From positions 175,485,419 to 175,549,418 of the forward strand of contig NC_133335.1 in the NCBI RefSeq assembly GCF_042186555.1: a DNA stretch of 64,000 bases. The letters run 5' to 3'. Positions 22,879 through 34,128 of the stretch are shown piece after piece. The stretch comes from Aquarana catesbeiana. Taxonomy: Eukaryota > Chordata > Amphibia > Anura > Ranidae. The notes beneath the pieces were generated by a model. That model was given only the letters and a program-made list of their open reading frames with translations, ran no database searches and was not told the DNA's origin. Made by a program: the position numbers and the translations under genes. Each line of letters begins with the position of its first letter. The stretch's first letter is position 1.

Positions 22879-24459
22879 GGGAAGATAGAAGAAAGAAGAA
22901 GTATTTAAATAAAGGAATTGTCAAAAACTGTCTCTTGTCATTTTTAACATTTTTGACAGTTTTTTAGTGAAATGGTAGGGGTACTTTTGTACCCCCTTAC
23001 CATTTCACACAGGGGGGGGCCGGGATCTGGGGGTCCCCTTGTTAAAGGGGGCTTCCAGATTCCGATAAGCCCCCCGCCCGCAGACCCCCACAACCACCGG
23101 CCAGGGTTGTGGGGATGAGGCCCTTGTCCTCATCAACATGGGGACAAGGTGTTTTGGGGGGCTACCCCAAAGCACCCTCCCAATGTTGAGGGCATGTGGC
23201 CTGGTACGGTTCAGGAGGGGGGGTGGCCGCATTCTCGTCCCCCCCTCTTTTCCTGCGGCCTGCCAGGTTGCGTGCTCGGATAAGGGTCTGGTATGGATTT
23301 TTGGGGGGACCCCACGCCGTTTTTTTTTTTTTTTTTTGGCGCAGGGTTCCCCTTAAATTCCATACCAGACCTGAAGGGTCTGGTATGGAATTTAGGGGGA
23401 ACCCCACGTCATTTTTTTTTTAAAATTTTGGCTGGGGTTCCCCTTAATATCCATACCAGACCTGAAGGGCCTGGTATGGAATTTAGGGGGACTCCCACGT
23501 CATTTTTTTTTTTTTAATTTTGGTTCGGGGTTCCCCTTTGGGGAATTCCCATGCCGTTTTTATCAATGAACTTCTATGTGTATTGTCGGCAATGCAATAG
23601 CCGCGGGTAGTTTTAAATGAGTTTTTTCCTTCAAAATGTCATTTTGCTGTCAGACTGTTCTAAACACAGGAAACATGCGCCCCTTTACAGGCATACTATA
23701 GACACCCCCCAGGTACGAAATTTAAAGGGATATTACACTTTTATTGTTTGACTTTAAGCATTATTAAAATCACTGCTGCTGAAAAAACGGCCGTTTTTAA
23801 AACTTTTTTTTGCATTGATCCATGTCCCCTGGGGCAGGACCGGGTCCCCAAACACTTTTTATGACAATAACTTGCATATTAGCCTTTAAAATTAGCACTT
23901 TTGATTATTCATGTTCGTGTCCCATAGACTTTAACGGTGTTCGCGTGTTCGAACGAACTTTTTTCCTGTTCGCATGTTCTGGTGCGAACCGAACAGGGGG
24001 GTGTTCGGCTCATCCCTAGCCAGGGAGAGCCGTCAGGGTCAGGGGCTGCATCTACTTCTGGCACTTCAGCCCCTGTATACATTACGCAGGAGGTTTTTTC
24101 CTCAAACATTAATGGTTTAGAGGAAAGATTAATGGCCTTAATTGCATCTTCACTCGCACTAGGTCTCCCTCTGTTACCCAGGACTAGGGATGAGCCGAAC
24201 ACCCCCGGTTCGGTTCGCACCAGAACCTGGGAACGGATCGAAAATTTGCACGAACGTTAGAACCCCATTGACGTCTATGGGACTCGAACGTTTGAAATCA
24301 AAAATGCTCATTTTAAAGGCTAATTTGCATGGTATTGTCCTAAAAAGGGTTTGGGGACCCGGGTCCTACCCCAGGGGACATGTATCAATGCAAAAAAAAT
24401 TTTTAAAAATGGCCGTTTTTTCGGGAGCAGTGATTTTAATGATGCTTAAAGTATAAAAA

Positions 24460-25240
24460 AAAAAGTGAAATATTCCTTTAAATATCGTACCTGGGGTGTG
24501 TCTATAGTATGCCTGTAAAGTGGCGCGTGTTTCCCGTGTTTAGAACAGTCCCTGCACAAAATGTCATTTTTAAAGGAAAAAATCTCATTTAAAACTGCTT
24601 GCGGGTTTAATGTAATCTCGGGTCCTGGCAATATGGATGAAAATCAGTGAGACAAATGGCATGGGTACCCCCCAGTCCATTACCAGGCCCTTTGGGTCTT
24701 GTATGGATATTAAGGGGAACCCCGCACCCAAATTAAAATAAGGAAAGGTGTGGGGCCACCAGGCCCTATATACTCTGAACAGCAGTATACAGGCGGTGCA
24801 AACAAGACAGGGACTGTAGGTTTGTTGTTAAGTAGAATCTGTTTGTAATTTTTAACGGGTACATTTTTAACGTGTTTAGCTCCAGCCAAAAAATCTTTTT
24901 TAAGCTTTTTGGAAAACATAGGGAAGGGTTATCACCCCTGTGACATTTGTTTTGCTGTCTTTCCTCCTCTTCAGAAGATTTCACCTCACTTTTTGTCCCA
25001 ATGACAAATGTTTTTTGAAAATGTAGGTTTTTTTGTGGAACAAGGATTGGAAAGAATCAGTGGAAAGGAAAAATGTTTTTCCCATATTAACTCTTACAGG
25101 AGAGAATTTCCCTTCCTAGGGGTAGATTTCATCTCACTTCCTGTTGTCTCCTTCCGTTTGCAAGTAGGAGTCGTTTGTAAGTTAGATGTTTGAAAGTAGG
25201 GGCCTGCCCTATATACTCAGCAGAAATTTGGGCCTTAGGT
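24460..25240. other. hAT left subterminal DNA, no gene
   Basis: AT-rich DNA follows the terminal region. It includes CCAGTCCATTACCAGGCCC and GGGGAACCCCGCACC (24681-24730), relatives of the blocks in the foldback element. Short frames here match no protein. Confidence 0.5.
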
Positions 25241-25299
25241 GTTGTTGAGGCCACAACACTGTAAGCCCTCACAGGGCCCTGCTGTGAAATATTAGATCA

Positions 25300-26085
25300 A
25301 GAATTGTAATTACATGCCCCTGTTGAACAAGGGCAGAAAAATTGGGCCTTTGGTGGTGGTGCTGGTGCCACAACACTGTAAGCCCTCACTCGCCCTTGGT
25401 GGGTGCAGAAATGGGCCCTGCTGTGAAATATTAGATCAAGAATTGTAATTACATGCCCCTGTTGAACAAGGGCAGAAAAATTGGGCATTTGGTGGTGGTG
25501 GTGGTGGTGCTGGTGCCACAACACTGTAAGTCCTCACTCGCTCTTGGTGGGTGCAGAAATGGGCCCTGCTGTGAAATATTAGATCAAGAATTGTAATTAC
25601 ATGCCCCTATTGAACAGGGGCTGAAAAATTAGGCCTTAGGCACTGGTGCTGGTGCCACAATACTGCAACCCCTCACAGATACTCTAGTTGGAACGCAGAA
25701 ATGAGCCCTGCTGCAAAGTTTTGCATCAAAAATTGTAATTACAGGCCCCTGTTAAACAGGGCCTGAAAAATTGGGCCTTAGGCACTGGTGCTGGTGCCAC
25801 AACACTGCAACCTCTCACTGATACTCTAGTTGGAATGCAGAAATGAGCCCTGCTGCAAAGTATTGCATCAAAAATTGTAATTACACGCCCCTGTTAAACA
25901 GGGGCTGAAAAATTGGGCCTTAGGCACTGGTGCTGGTGCCACAACACTGCAACCCCTCACAGATACTCTAGTTGTAACGCAGAAACGAGCCCTGCTGCAA
26001 AGTATTGCATCAAAAATTGTAATTACACGCCCCTGTTAAACAGGGGCTGAAAAATTGGGCCTTAGGCACTGGTGGTGGCGCCCAG
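25300..26085. repeat. About 142-bp tandem repeats, six units
   Basis: AATTGTAATTAC recurs at 25302, 25441, 25589, 25731, 25873 and 26015 (spacings 139, 148, 142, 142, 142). Each unit contains GCCCCTGTT-AACA-GGGC, a short inverted pair, and CTGGTGCCACAACACTG. The first units carry GGT expansions. The repeats lie between the transposase 3' end and the left terminus of the hAT element. Confidence 0.9.
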
Positions 26086-26118
26086 AACTAAAAATGTTCT
26101 TACAAGCTATCAGCGTGA

Positions 26119-29100
26119 TCATTGAGGAGGAAGAGGATAATTACTCAGGGATAGTGACTCAGCAACAGCATAGGCAGTCTTTGAAGGGATCTGAGATTTC
26201 AAAAAAAATGATTCGGTTACATCAGCATCAGGTGCTTGGTAGCTGGTGGCGATCCAAGACTGATTCATTTTTATGAAGGTCAGTCGATCGACCGAGTCGG
26301 TGGACAGACGCACCCTGTGATCGGTTACAAAGCCTCCAGCAGCACTGAATGTGCGTTCCGAAAGAACCCTGGATGCAGGACAGGCCAGTAGCTCAATTGC
26401 ATACTGTGCAAGCTCTGGCCAGTGATCCATCCTCAAGACCCAGTAACCCAGAGGATTTTCGGTGGGAAAGGTGTCCAAGTCAGATCTTGCCCCTAGGTAT
26501 TCCTGCACCATGTAAAACAGATGCTGGCGATGGTTGCTGGAACCGATCATACCTTGGGGCTGCGGACCAAAAAATTGTCTGAACGCATCTGTCAGACGGC
26601 CACCTTCTCCACCGCTCCTTCTTTGACTGACCGAAGCCTCAGCAACACGTTGTCCAGAAACAGGAGCTTGTAACCTCCCAGTCTCTGGGAACGCGTTGCA
26701 CAGACCTTTCTGCAAGGCCTCCCGAAGATGTTTCATCCTTTGCTCCCTCTGCGATGGCAAGATAAGGTCCGCAACCTTACCCTTGTAACGTGGATCAAGG
26801 AGGGTTGCCAGCCAGTATTGGTCCTTCTCCTTGATACCACGAATACGAGGATCCTTACGCAGGCTTTGCAGGATCAGGGAGGCCATGCAGCGTAGGTTTG
26901 CTGAGGCATTCGGTCCGGAGTCCTCTGGGTCACTAAGGACGACATGGTCCGCAGCCACCTCCTTCCAGCCACGTACAAGTCCATGTGTTTCTTGGGACTA
27001 ATCCCTTAAAGACTGCTGCTGATGCTGAGTGCCAGGCTCCACCTCCATACTGACACAATCTTCCTCCTCCTCCTCCTCTTCCTGTGTGATCAGCGGGCAT
27101 GCAGGAACACTGTCTGGATAAAGGGGGCCTTGAGAGCTAAGGAAGTCCTCCTCTTCCTGCCTCTGTTCTGCCTCAAGTGCCCTGTCCATTATTCCACGCA
27201 GCATGTGCTCCAACAGGTGGACAAGGGGGACAGTGTCACTGATGCATGCACTGTCACTGCTCACCATCCTTGTGGCCTCCTCAAATGGTGACAGGACAGT
27301 GCATGTATCCCTGATCATGGCCCACTGGTGTGGGGAAAAAAAACAAGCTCCCCTGACCCTGTCCTGGTGCCATAGTCGCACAGGTACTCATTGATGGCCC
27401 TCTGCTGCATGTGCAGCCGCTGCAGCATGGCCAACGTTGAGTTCCACCTGGTGGGCATGTCACAGATTAGGCGGTTCTTGGGCAGGTTAAACTCCTTTTG
27501 GAGGTCCGTCAGCCGAGCACTGGCATTATATGACCGGCGGAAATGCACACAGACTTTCCTGGCCTGCCTCAGGACATCCTGTAAGCCCGGGTACCTGCCC
27601 AAGAACCGCTGCACCACCAAGTTAAGGACGTGAGCCAAACAGGGCACATGGGTCATTTGTCCCTGTCAGAGGGCAGAGAGGAGGTTGGTGCCATTGTCCC
27701 AAACCACCATTCCTGCCTTAAGTTGGCGTGGCGTCAACCACCTCTGAACCTGCCCCTGCAGAGCTGACAGAACCTTTGCCCCAGCGTGGCTCCTGTCCCC
27801 CAAGCACACCAGCTCAAGCACCGCATGGCATCTTTTGGCCTGCGTACTTGCGTAGCCCCTTGAACAGCTACGGAGCACCGCTGGTTCCGAGGACAAAGCA
27901 CAGGAAGAGGCCATGGAGGAAGAAGAAGAGGAGGGGGTGGAGGAGAGAGGTGTGTCACAATTATTAGCATTTTGGAGGCATGGTGGCGGAACAACCTCCA
28001 ACACTACTGCACCTTGTCCTACATCCTTCCCAGCTGCCAGCAGAGTCACCCAATGTGACGTGAAACTTAGGTAACATCCCTGTCCATGCCTGCTGGACCA
28101 TGAGTCAGCGGTAATATGCACCTTACCGCTGACCGCCCTGTCCAGCGAGGCATGGACATTGCCTTCCACATGCCGGTAGAGAGCCAGAATCGCCTTCCGT
28201 GAGAAAAAGTGGCGTTTGGGTACCTGCCACTGAGGAACCGCACATTCCACAAACTCACGGAAGGGGCAGAGTCTACCAACTGAAAAGGCAGCAGTTAAAG
28301 TGCTAGCAATTTTGCCAAGCTAGCATTCAACCGCTGGGCATGTGGATGGCTGGGAGCAAACTTCTTTCGGTGGTGCAGCAGCTGGGGCAGGGAAATTTGC
28401 CTGGTACAATCTGACGTCGGTGTACCAAAAGCAGATTGCCGACAAGTACTTGGCTGTGACACACCTAATTCTACACCTTCATTCCTCTCAGTGCAGGTCT
28501 CAGAGAGGACTGAAGGTATAGTGGGGTTGGAGATCTCAGCTGATGAGGAGCAAGGAGAGGTCCTCTTTGTTCTTTGGTGTGGGTCTTTTAGATACGCTTG
28601 CCAATGAACTGCATGGCAGGTCAACATATGTCTGGTCAAGCATGTGGTACCCAAGTGGGAGATGTTTTGGCCACGGAGATACGCTTGAGACATATGTTGC
28701 AAATAGCAGAGGTGCGATCTGATGCACTCGTCTCAAAAAAGGCTCACACCAAAGAACTTTTTGAATAACGCGCAGAGACTGCAGCGCCCTGCACATGTGG
28801 AGCTTCGGGGTGTGATGCAGTCAAGGTGCTGCCCTTAGGCTGGCCCCTGGAGGGCATCCTGCCTCATTGGTGATGTGCCGCCTCCTCCTCCTCTCTCCTA
28901 TCAGGCACCCACGTTGAGTCAGTGACCTCATCATCCCCTCCCTCCTCATCACTGGAGCAAACCTGGCAGTATGCTGCAGCAGGGGGAGCATGACTGCCAG
29001 ATTGCTTTCCTTCTTGGGCACCCCCTCTGTCCGTGCTCACGTTACTGCCTTCATCAAGCTCAGTATCATCATCAGAGCCTTCCAAACGCTGGGCATCCTC

Positions 29101-29469
29101 CTGGAGCATGTACCCAACACTGTGGTCAAACAGTTCGAGGGACTCCTCAGGAGGACATGGTGGGGCTAGGGAAGGAGTCACTGATGACATTGAGCCAAGG
29201 GAAGAGGTCGCTGCTTTGCCAGACAAAGTACCCTGGGCATGGGTGAGAGAGGATGAGGAGGATGAGGACGGCTTGGTCATCCACTCGACCAAGTCTTCCA
29301 CATGTTGCGGCTCAACGCGGCCAGCTGCCGAAAAAAAGGCCAAGCGTGTCCCATGGCCACGTGCTGATGAGGATGCACCGTCTCCACGACCAGCACTAGA
29401 CACAGAGCCTGCTTGCCCTCTCTTATTGGCTTGTGACTGTCTGCCTCTCCTTCTTGGCCTTCCAGACAT
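26119..29469 (-). pseudogene. hAT-family transposase, BED finger to dimerisation domain, frameshifted
   Basis: Minus strand, from ATG at 29467-29469 (MSGRPRRRGRQS). A low-complexity Ser/acidic N-terminus (to about 28864) is followed by a BED zinc finger, read in two frames (CNICLKRIS, then HLGTTCLTRHMLTCH). The RNase H-like core starts with ITADSWSSRHGQGCY, where the Asp is the first catalytic residue, and continues through WDNGTNLLSAL and CDMPTRWNSTLAML. The C-terminal hAT dimerisation region reads YWVLRMDHWPELA and CPASRVLSERTFSAAG. Defects: frameshift in the BED finger, one near 28290, in-frame TGA at about 27666, frameshift at the A8 run near 27340, and TAG at about 26998. The enzyme would cut and paste elements with TAGGGATGAGC ends; this copy cannot make it. 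Confidence 0.9.
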
Positions 29470-29496
29470 ACTAATGGCCTGTAGCTGCACTAAGCT

Positions 29497-29497
<1 letters not shown>

Positions 29498-29537
<40 letters not shown>
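29498..29537. repeat. (TA)n microsatellite upstream of the hAT transposase
   Basis: An alternating TA run lies about 30 bases before the presumed start codon on the minus strand. Confidence 0.9.
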
Positions 29538-29541
<4 letters not shown>

Positions 29542-29599
29542 TGATACTGCAGCTAGCAAAATCAACTGCCTGCCTGTAGTATGAGAACACCACCAACCT

Positions 29600-30560
29600 T
29601 CTACAGGTAGCTTTAGCTGAACACTGTGCAGAGCTCGCAAAAAACTAACTTGTAGCTTTTTTAGCTGCCTGCGGTAGTGATAGGATCAGGAAAACACCAC
29701 CAACCTTCTACAGGTAGCTTTAGCTGAACACTGTGCAGAGCTCGCAAAAAAATAACTTGTAGGTTTAGCTGGACACTGTGAGGAGGACGCACCACACTAA
29801 CTTGTAGTTTTAGCTGAACACTGTGAGCAGGACGCACCGCACTAACTTGTAGGTTTAGCTGAACACTGTGAGGTGGAAGCACCGCACTAACTTGTAGTTT
29901 TAGCTGAACACTGTGAGGTGGACGCACCACACTAATTTGTAGTTTTAGCTGAACACTGTGAGCAGGACGCACCCAACTAACTTGTAGTTTTATCTGAACA
30001 CTGTGTGCAGGACGCACTGCACTAACTGTAAATAGTCTAGCTGCCTGACTGTGGTACTAATAGGATCAAAAGAACACCAGAAATTTTCTTCAGGTAGCTG
30101 TAAATACTGTAACAAGACAAGCCTGCCTGTCAGTAAGAAGATAACAGGAACGGATCTATCTGAACACTGTGAGCAGGACGCACTGCACTAACTTGTAGCT
30201 TTAGATGAACACTGTGCAGAGGTCTCACTACACTAACTTGTAGGTTTAGCTGAACACTGTGAGCAGGATGCACAGCACTAACTTGTAGTTTTAGCTGAAC
30301 TCTGTGAGCAGGACGCACCGCACTAACTTCTAGGTTTAGCTGAACACTGTGAGGTGGACACACCGCACTAACTTGTAGTTTTAGCTGAACACTGTGAGCA
30401 GGACGCACCGCACTAACTTGTAGGTTTAGCTGAACACTGTGAGCAGGACGCACCCCACTAACTTGTAGGTTTAGCTGAACACTGTGAGCAGGATGCACCC
30501 CACTAACTTGTAGTTTTAGCTGAACACTGTGAGCAGGACGCACTGCACTAACTGTAAATA
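29600..30560. repeat. 45-bp tandem repeats in the hAT leader, with a 531-bp higher-order period
   Basis: The unit ACTAACTTGTAGGTTTAGCT plus GAACACTGTGAGCAGGACGC and a few more bases is 45 bp, so open frames (15-residue repeats such as VRPAHSVQLKLQVSA) appear on the minus strand by arithmetic alone. The block with CTGTAAATAGTCTAGCTGCC occurs at about 30025 and again 531 bases on, flanking the arrays, so the array has a second, longer period. Confidence 0.9.
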
Positions 30561-30690
30561 GTCTAGCTGCCTGACTGTGGTACTAATGGGATCAAAAGAA
30601 CACCAGCAATTTTCTTCAGGTAGCTGTAAATACTGTAACAAGACAAGCCTGCCTGTCAGTAAGAAGATAACAGGAACGGATCTAGCTAAA

Positions 30691-30756
30691 CTGAATACAG
30701 TGTATATATATATATATGCAACACCTGGGATGCATATATATACACAATACACTGTA
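30691..30756. repeat. Hairpin-forming TA-rich inverted repeat
   Basis: ACAGTGTATATATATA and TATATATACACAATACACTGT face each other around GCAACACCTGGGATGC. It lies in the hAT leader between the 45-bp array and the promoter-like region. Confidence 0.75.
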
Positions 30757-30882
30757 AGTGCAGCTAACTGACTGACTGTTCTGCCTAATCTATCTAACTC
30801 AAATCAAATGACACTGTCTGTCTCTCTCTCACTCTATCTATGAACGCCGGAACACACACTACACAGGGCTGCCGTGCAGGCG

Positions 30883-30892
30883 GCCTTATATA
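30883..30892 (-). promoter_or_regulatory. TATA-like promoter motif for the hAT transposase
   Basis: On the minus strand CTATATAAGG stands about 290 bases inside the right terminus, preceded by CCCCACA and followed by a GC-rich stretch. It is placed correctly for transcribing the leader and transposase. Confidence 0.5.
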
Positions 30893-32199
30893 GTGTGGGG
30901 CGTGTACTAAATCCCCTGAGCCATAATTGGCCAAAGCCTCCTTGGCTTTGGCCAATTACGGCTCTCTGTTCAGACGGCGCTGTGATTGGCCAAGCATGCG
31001 GGTCATAGTGCATGCTTGGCCAATCATCAGCCAGCAATGCACTGCGATGCCGCAGTGAATTATGGGCCGTGACGCGCCACACGAATTTGGCGCGAACGGC
31101 CCATATCGTTCGCAATTCGGCGAACGGGCAAACAGACGATGTTCGAGTCGAACATGGGTTCGACTCGAACACGAAGCTCATCCCTACCCAGGACCCTCAA
31201 GCTGAGGAACTCTGGGGAAAAGGAGAGGAATCCCTCTCAGAGGATCGGGATGGGACTGATGATTCCTCTTCTGAGGAAACAAGTGGAGAGGGACCCTCTT
31301 CAGCTTCTCAGGATGAGAAGGTGTTAGTGCAGATTCTTGCTGGATTGGTCCACTCCACATTAAAGTTGCCTGTATCTGAGTCGGTTAAAGAACCCTCCTC
31401 TTCTTTGGGTTCACTGAAACCTCCTCAAACAACACATGCTTTTCCTGTTCATAGTTTACTAGAAAAGCTCATTTATTCTGAGTGGGATCACCCAGATAAA
31501 CAAAAAGTTTTCAACACTTTATCCTATGGAGGAAAAATGTGGGGTATACCGGCAGTTGACGCCGCCATTTCCTCCGTAAATAAAAGTCTGACTTGTCCTG
31601 TTGACAATGCTCAGATGCTTAGGGATCAAACTGATAAAAAAATGGAATCCCTGTTAAAAAATATTTTTTCCTTAGTGGGTTCAGTAGCTCAACCTGCAGT
31701 GACAGCGATCGGAGTCTGTCAATACTTGAGAGACCATGTTAAACAGGTCCTCAAGGTTCTACCTGAACAGTAGGCCCAGGGGTTGGCCAACCGGCTTTAT
31801 GTTTTGCTGTTGACGCAATCAGGGATTCTATCATCCAAACCTCTCACCCTTCACTTGGGTTGGTGCATATGCGTAGAATCTTATGGTTGATAAATTGGTC
31901 AGCCGAATCACCATGTAAGAAGCTTCTGGCTGGATTTCCATTTCGTGGTGCTAGGCTGTTTGGAGAGGATTTGGACAACTATTTTCAAAAGATCTCTAGT
32001 GGGAAAAGCACACTCTTACCGGTTAAGAAAAGGAGCAGACGTCCCTCTTTTAAACGGGATCTTTCCCCAGTGCCAGGAGCATCAGCCTCCGGGCAGTCAC
32101 GACGGGCCTCCTCCGTCAGGCTCAAGAAATATATTTCAGAGTTGACCCCAGGGACAAAAGAAGTCCTGGGGGAAGAAGCCTACTAGACAAGACGCTAAA

Positions 32200-34128
32200 G
32201 CTTCTTTATGAAGGAGCACCCTCGCTCGCTCGGGTGGGGGGAAGACTGCTACAGTTCTCAAAGCTCTGGCAGGAAGATTTCCAGGACAGATGGGTAATCT
32301 CCACAGTAACTCTAGGTTACAAAGTGGAGTTTCCCGAGAATTCCCCTCTCCACGTTTCCTCAGATCGAATGTCCCCAGAGATCCAGGGAAAAAGCAGTCT
32401 CTCTTTATAGCGTTAGAGCGACTATTGTCGCAAAAGGTCATCGTAGTGGTTCCAACGGAAGTGCAGGGATTGGGGTTTTATTCCAACCTTTTTATGGTTC
32501 GAAAACCAAATGGAGATGTCAGACCCATTCTGGATCTAAAGGATCTAAACCGATTCCTAAAGAGTCGATCCTTTCGCATGGAATCGATTCGGTCAGTAGT
32601 CTCCATGCTACAAGGAGGAGAATTTCTGGCATTAATAGACATCAAGGATGCGTACCTGCATGTACCCATTTTCCCTGCTCATCAAAAATACTTGCGTTTC
32701 GAAGTAGAAAAACGCCACTTTCAGTTTATAGCCCTGCCTTTCGGGCTAGCCACTGTACCTCGAATGCTTACAAAGATCTTGGCTCCTCCTCTGGCCAGAT
32801 TAAGGGCCCAAGGTATGACTGTCATAGCATACCTAGACGACCTGCTCTTGATAGACCGGTCGTTAGCCTGCCTGAACCAGAACTTGGTGACCACAGTCAA
32901 CTACTTGGAATACCTAGCTTGGATTCTCAACTTAGAAAAGTCTTTCTTTAAACCTGTAAGAAGACTAGAGTATTTGGGCCTGGTCATAGATACAAGCCAA
33001 GAGAAGGTATTTTTACCTCAGGCAAAGATCAGTGCCTTAAGAGAACTGATTCAGGTAGTGAGTACAAAAAAGGGTCCTTCTGTCCGCCTTTGTATGAGGC
33101 TGCTGGGAAAGATGGTGGCTTCATTCGAAACAGTTCCTTATGCTCAGTTTCATTCAAGACTGCTGCAACACAGTATCCTGTCTGCTTGGAACAAGAAAGT
33201 ACAGGAATTAGATTTTCCGATGCATCTGTCTCCTACAGTGCGTCAGAGCCTCAGTTGGTGGTTATTACCCGAAAACCTGCAGAAAGGGAAATCCTTTTTA
33301 CCGGTTACCTGGACAGTGGTAACAACGGATGCCAGTCTTTCGGGTTGGGGAGCAGTTCTGGAACAGTCTGCGGTCCAAGGGGAATGGTCCGAAATCGAGA
33401 AGACCTTACCCATAAACATTCTGGAGATCCGTGCGGTGTATCTAGCCCTAAAGGCCTGGACTCTCAGGCTACAGGGTTGCCCTGTCAGGATCCAGTCTGA
33501 CAATGCCACAGCAGTGGCTTATATCAATCATCAAGGAGGCACCAGGAGTCGTGCAGCTCAGAGAGAAGTGAACCAGATTTTAGTCTGGGCAGAAAAGCAT
33601 GTGCCATGCATATCAGCAGTTTTCATTCCAGGGATAGAGAACTGGCAGGTGGACTATTTGGGTCGCCAGCGGTTAGTCCCAGGGGAATGGTCTCTTCACC
33701 CCAACGTCTTTTGGGCCATATGCCAAAGATGGGGGGTTCCAGATGTAGATCTCTTTGCATCCAGGTTCAACAAAAAGATTGAAAAGTTTGTAGCAAGAAC
33801 AAAGGATCCTCTTGCATGCGGGACAGATGCGTTGGTGATTCCATGGCATCAGTTCTCACTGATTTATGCATTCCCTCCTATTCTGCTACTGCCACGGCTC
33901 CTTCGCAGGATCTGGCAGGAAAAAAAGTCGCTACTTCTGGCAGCCCCAGATTGGCCCAGGAGAGCAGAAATAGTAAGGATGACAGTGGGTTCCCCGTGGA
34001 CCCTACCGTCACGTCCAGACCTGTTATCTCAAAGTCCGGTGTTCCATCCTGCCTTACAAATGCTAAATTTGACGGTTTGGCTATCGAAACCCACATTCGG
34101 AAGAGTCGTGGTCTTTCGGGTCCTGTGA
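32200..34128 (+). pseudogene. DIRS reverse transcriptase-RNase H (one frameshift near the start)
   Basis: The RT start reads GRLLQFSKLWQEDFQDRWVI in another frame around 32239-32300. It then passes to the long frame opening at 32290 (real homology from about 32380). Motifs: MVRKPNGDVRPILDLKDLN, ALIDIKDAYLHVPI (motif A), ALPFGLATVPRM (motif B), AYLDDLLLI (YLDD at 32829-32840), and a tether. RNase H follows with TTDASLSGWGA, EIRAVYLALK, IQSDNATAVAY and the DVDLFASRFN tail typical of DIRS. Nothing interrupts the frame from 32380 to 34128, which is notable for so old a copy. The protein would make the cDNA circle that the recombinase inserts. Confidence 0.9.

Larger units (their letters stand above)
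18623..24018. mobile_element. Giant foldback hAT-type element (non-autonomous) with 8-bp target duplication
   Basis: The left end is TAGGGATGAGC and the right end GCTCATCCCTA. GCCAGGGA flanks it at 18615-18622 and 24019-24026. An 8-bp duplication and these ends fit the hAT superfamily. The element is almost a palindrome: arms of about 1.5 kb mirror around 22532. The left arm is lengthened by a separate 2.4-kb insert (18817-21201). No transposase is present. It shares its termini with the transposase-bearing hAT at 24185-31186, which could have mobilised it. Confidence 0.9.
22541..24018 (+). repeat. Right arm of the hAT foldback
   Basis: The inverted copy of the left arm ends in GTTCGGCTCATCCCTA. 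It holds the same series of blocks in mirror order: GC boxes, TTATTTAAG, the purine-rich frame, AATAAA at 22908-22913, the TTGTCAAAAAC stem-loop, the CCATACCAGACCTGAAGG tandem units (23280-23480) and then the terminal GAAC-rich stretch. Confidence 0.85.
24185..31186 (-). mobile_element. hAT transposon with broken transposase and 8-bp target duplication
   Basis: TAGGGATGAGC at 24185 and GCTCATCCCTA at 31176-31186 are terminal inverted repeats. CCCAGGAC flanks the element at 24177-24184 and 31187-31194, an 8-bp duplication as made by hAT transposases. The 7.0-kb element reads on the minus strand: TATA-like promoter near 30890, a leader full of 45-bp repeats, the transposase 29469 to 26119, then 142-bp repeats towards 24185. 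The transposase has several disruptions, so the copy is not autonomous now. Confidence 0.92.
18468..32186 (+). pseudogene. DIRS gag-like gene in pieces, split by two hAT insertions
   Basis: Four pieces in order. 18468-18622 is a Ser/Pro-rich start. 24019-24184 includes GLEERLMALIASSLALG. 31187-31773 is acidic, then LIYSEWDHPDKQKVF and LSYGGKMWGIPAVDAA. 31860-32186 has LINWSAESPCKKLLAGFPF and GKSTLLPVKK. The last two blocks are typical of DIRS gag-like proteins in vertebrates. Each hAT insertion repeats 8 bp of gag. The reading frame does not match across either junction even when one target copy is removed, so small indels existed as well. A stop at 31771-31773 separates the last pieces. The product would package element RNA; no zinc knuckle is visible. 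Confidence 0.7.

Noticed and set aside
25300..26085. CRISPR-like regularly spaced repeats
   Set aside because: Whole 142-bp units are repeated; there are no short repeats with unique spacers, and the context is a eukaryotic hAT element.
28971..29584. Plus-strand frame of 183 codons opposite the hAT N-terminus
   Set aside because: It is the shadow of the acidic Ser-rich N-terminus; no family match, and the minus strand carries the BED finger and catalytic domain.
30130..30543. 137-codon repeat protein on the minus strand
   Set aside because: The frame follows from a 45-bp unit (a multiple of three); it has no motif and lies in the transposon leader.
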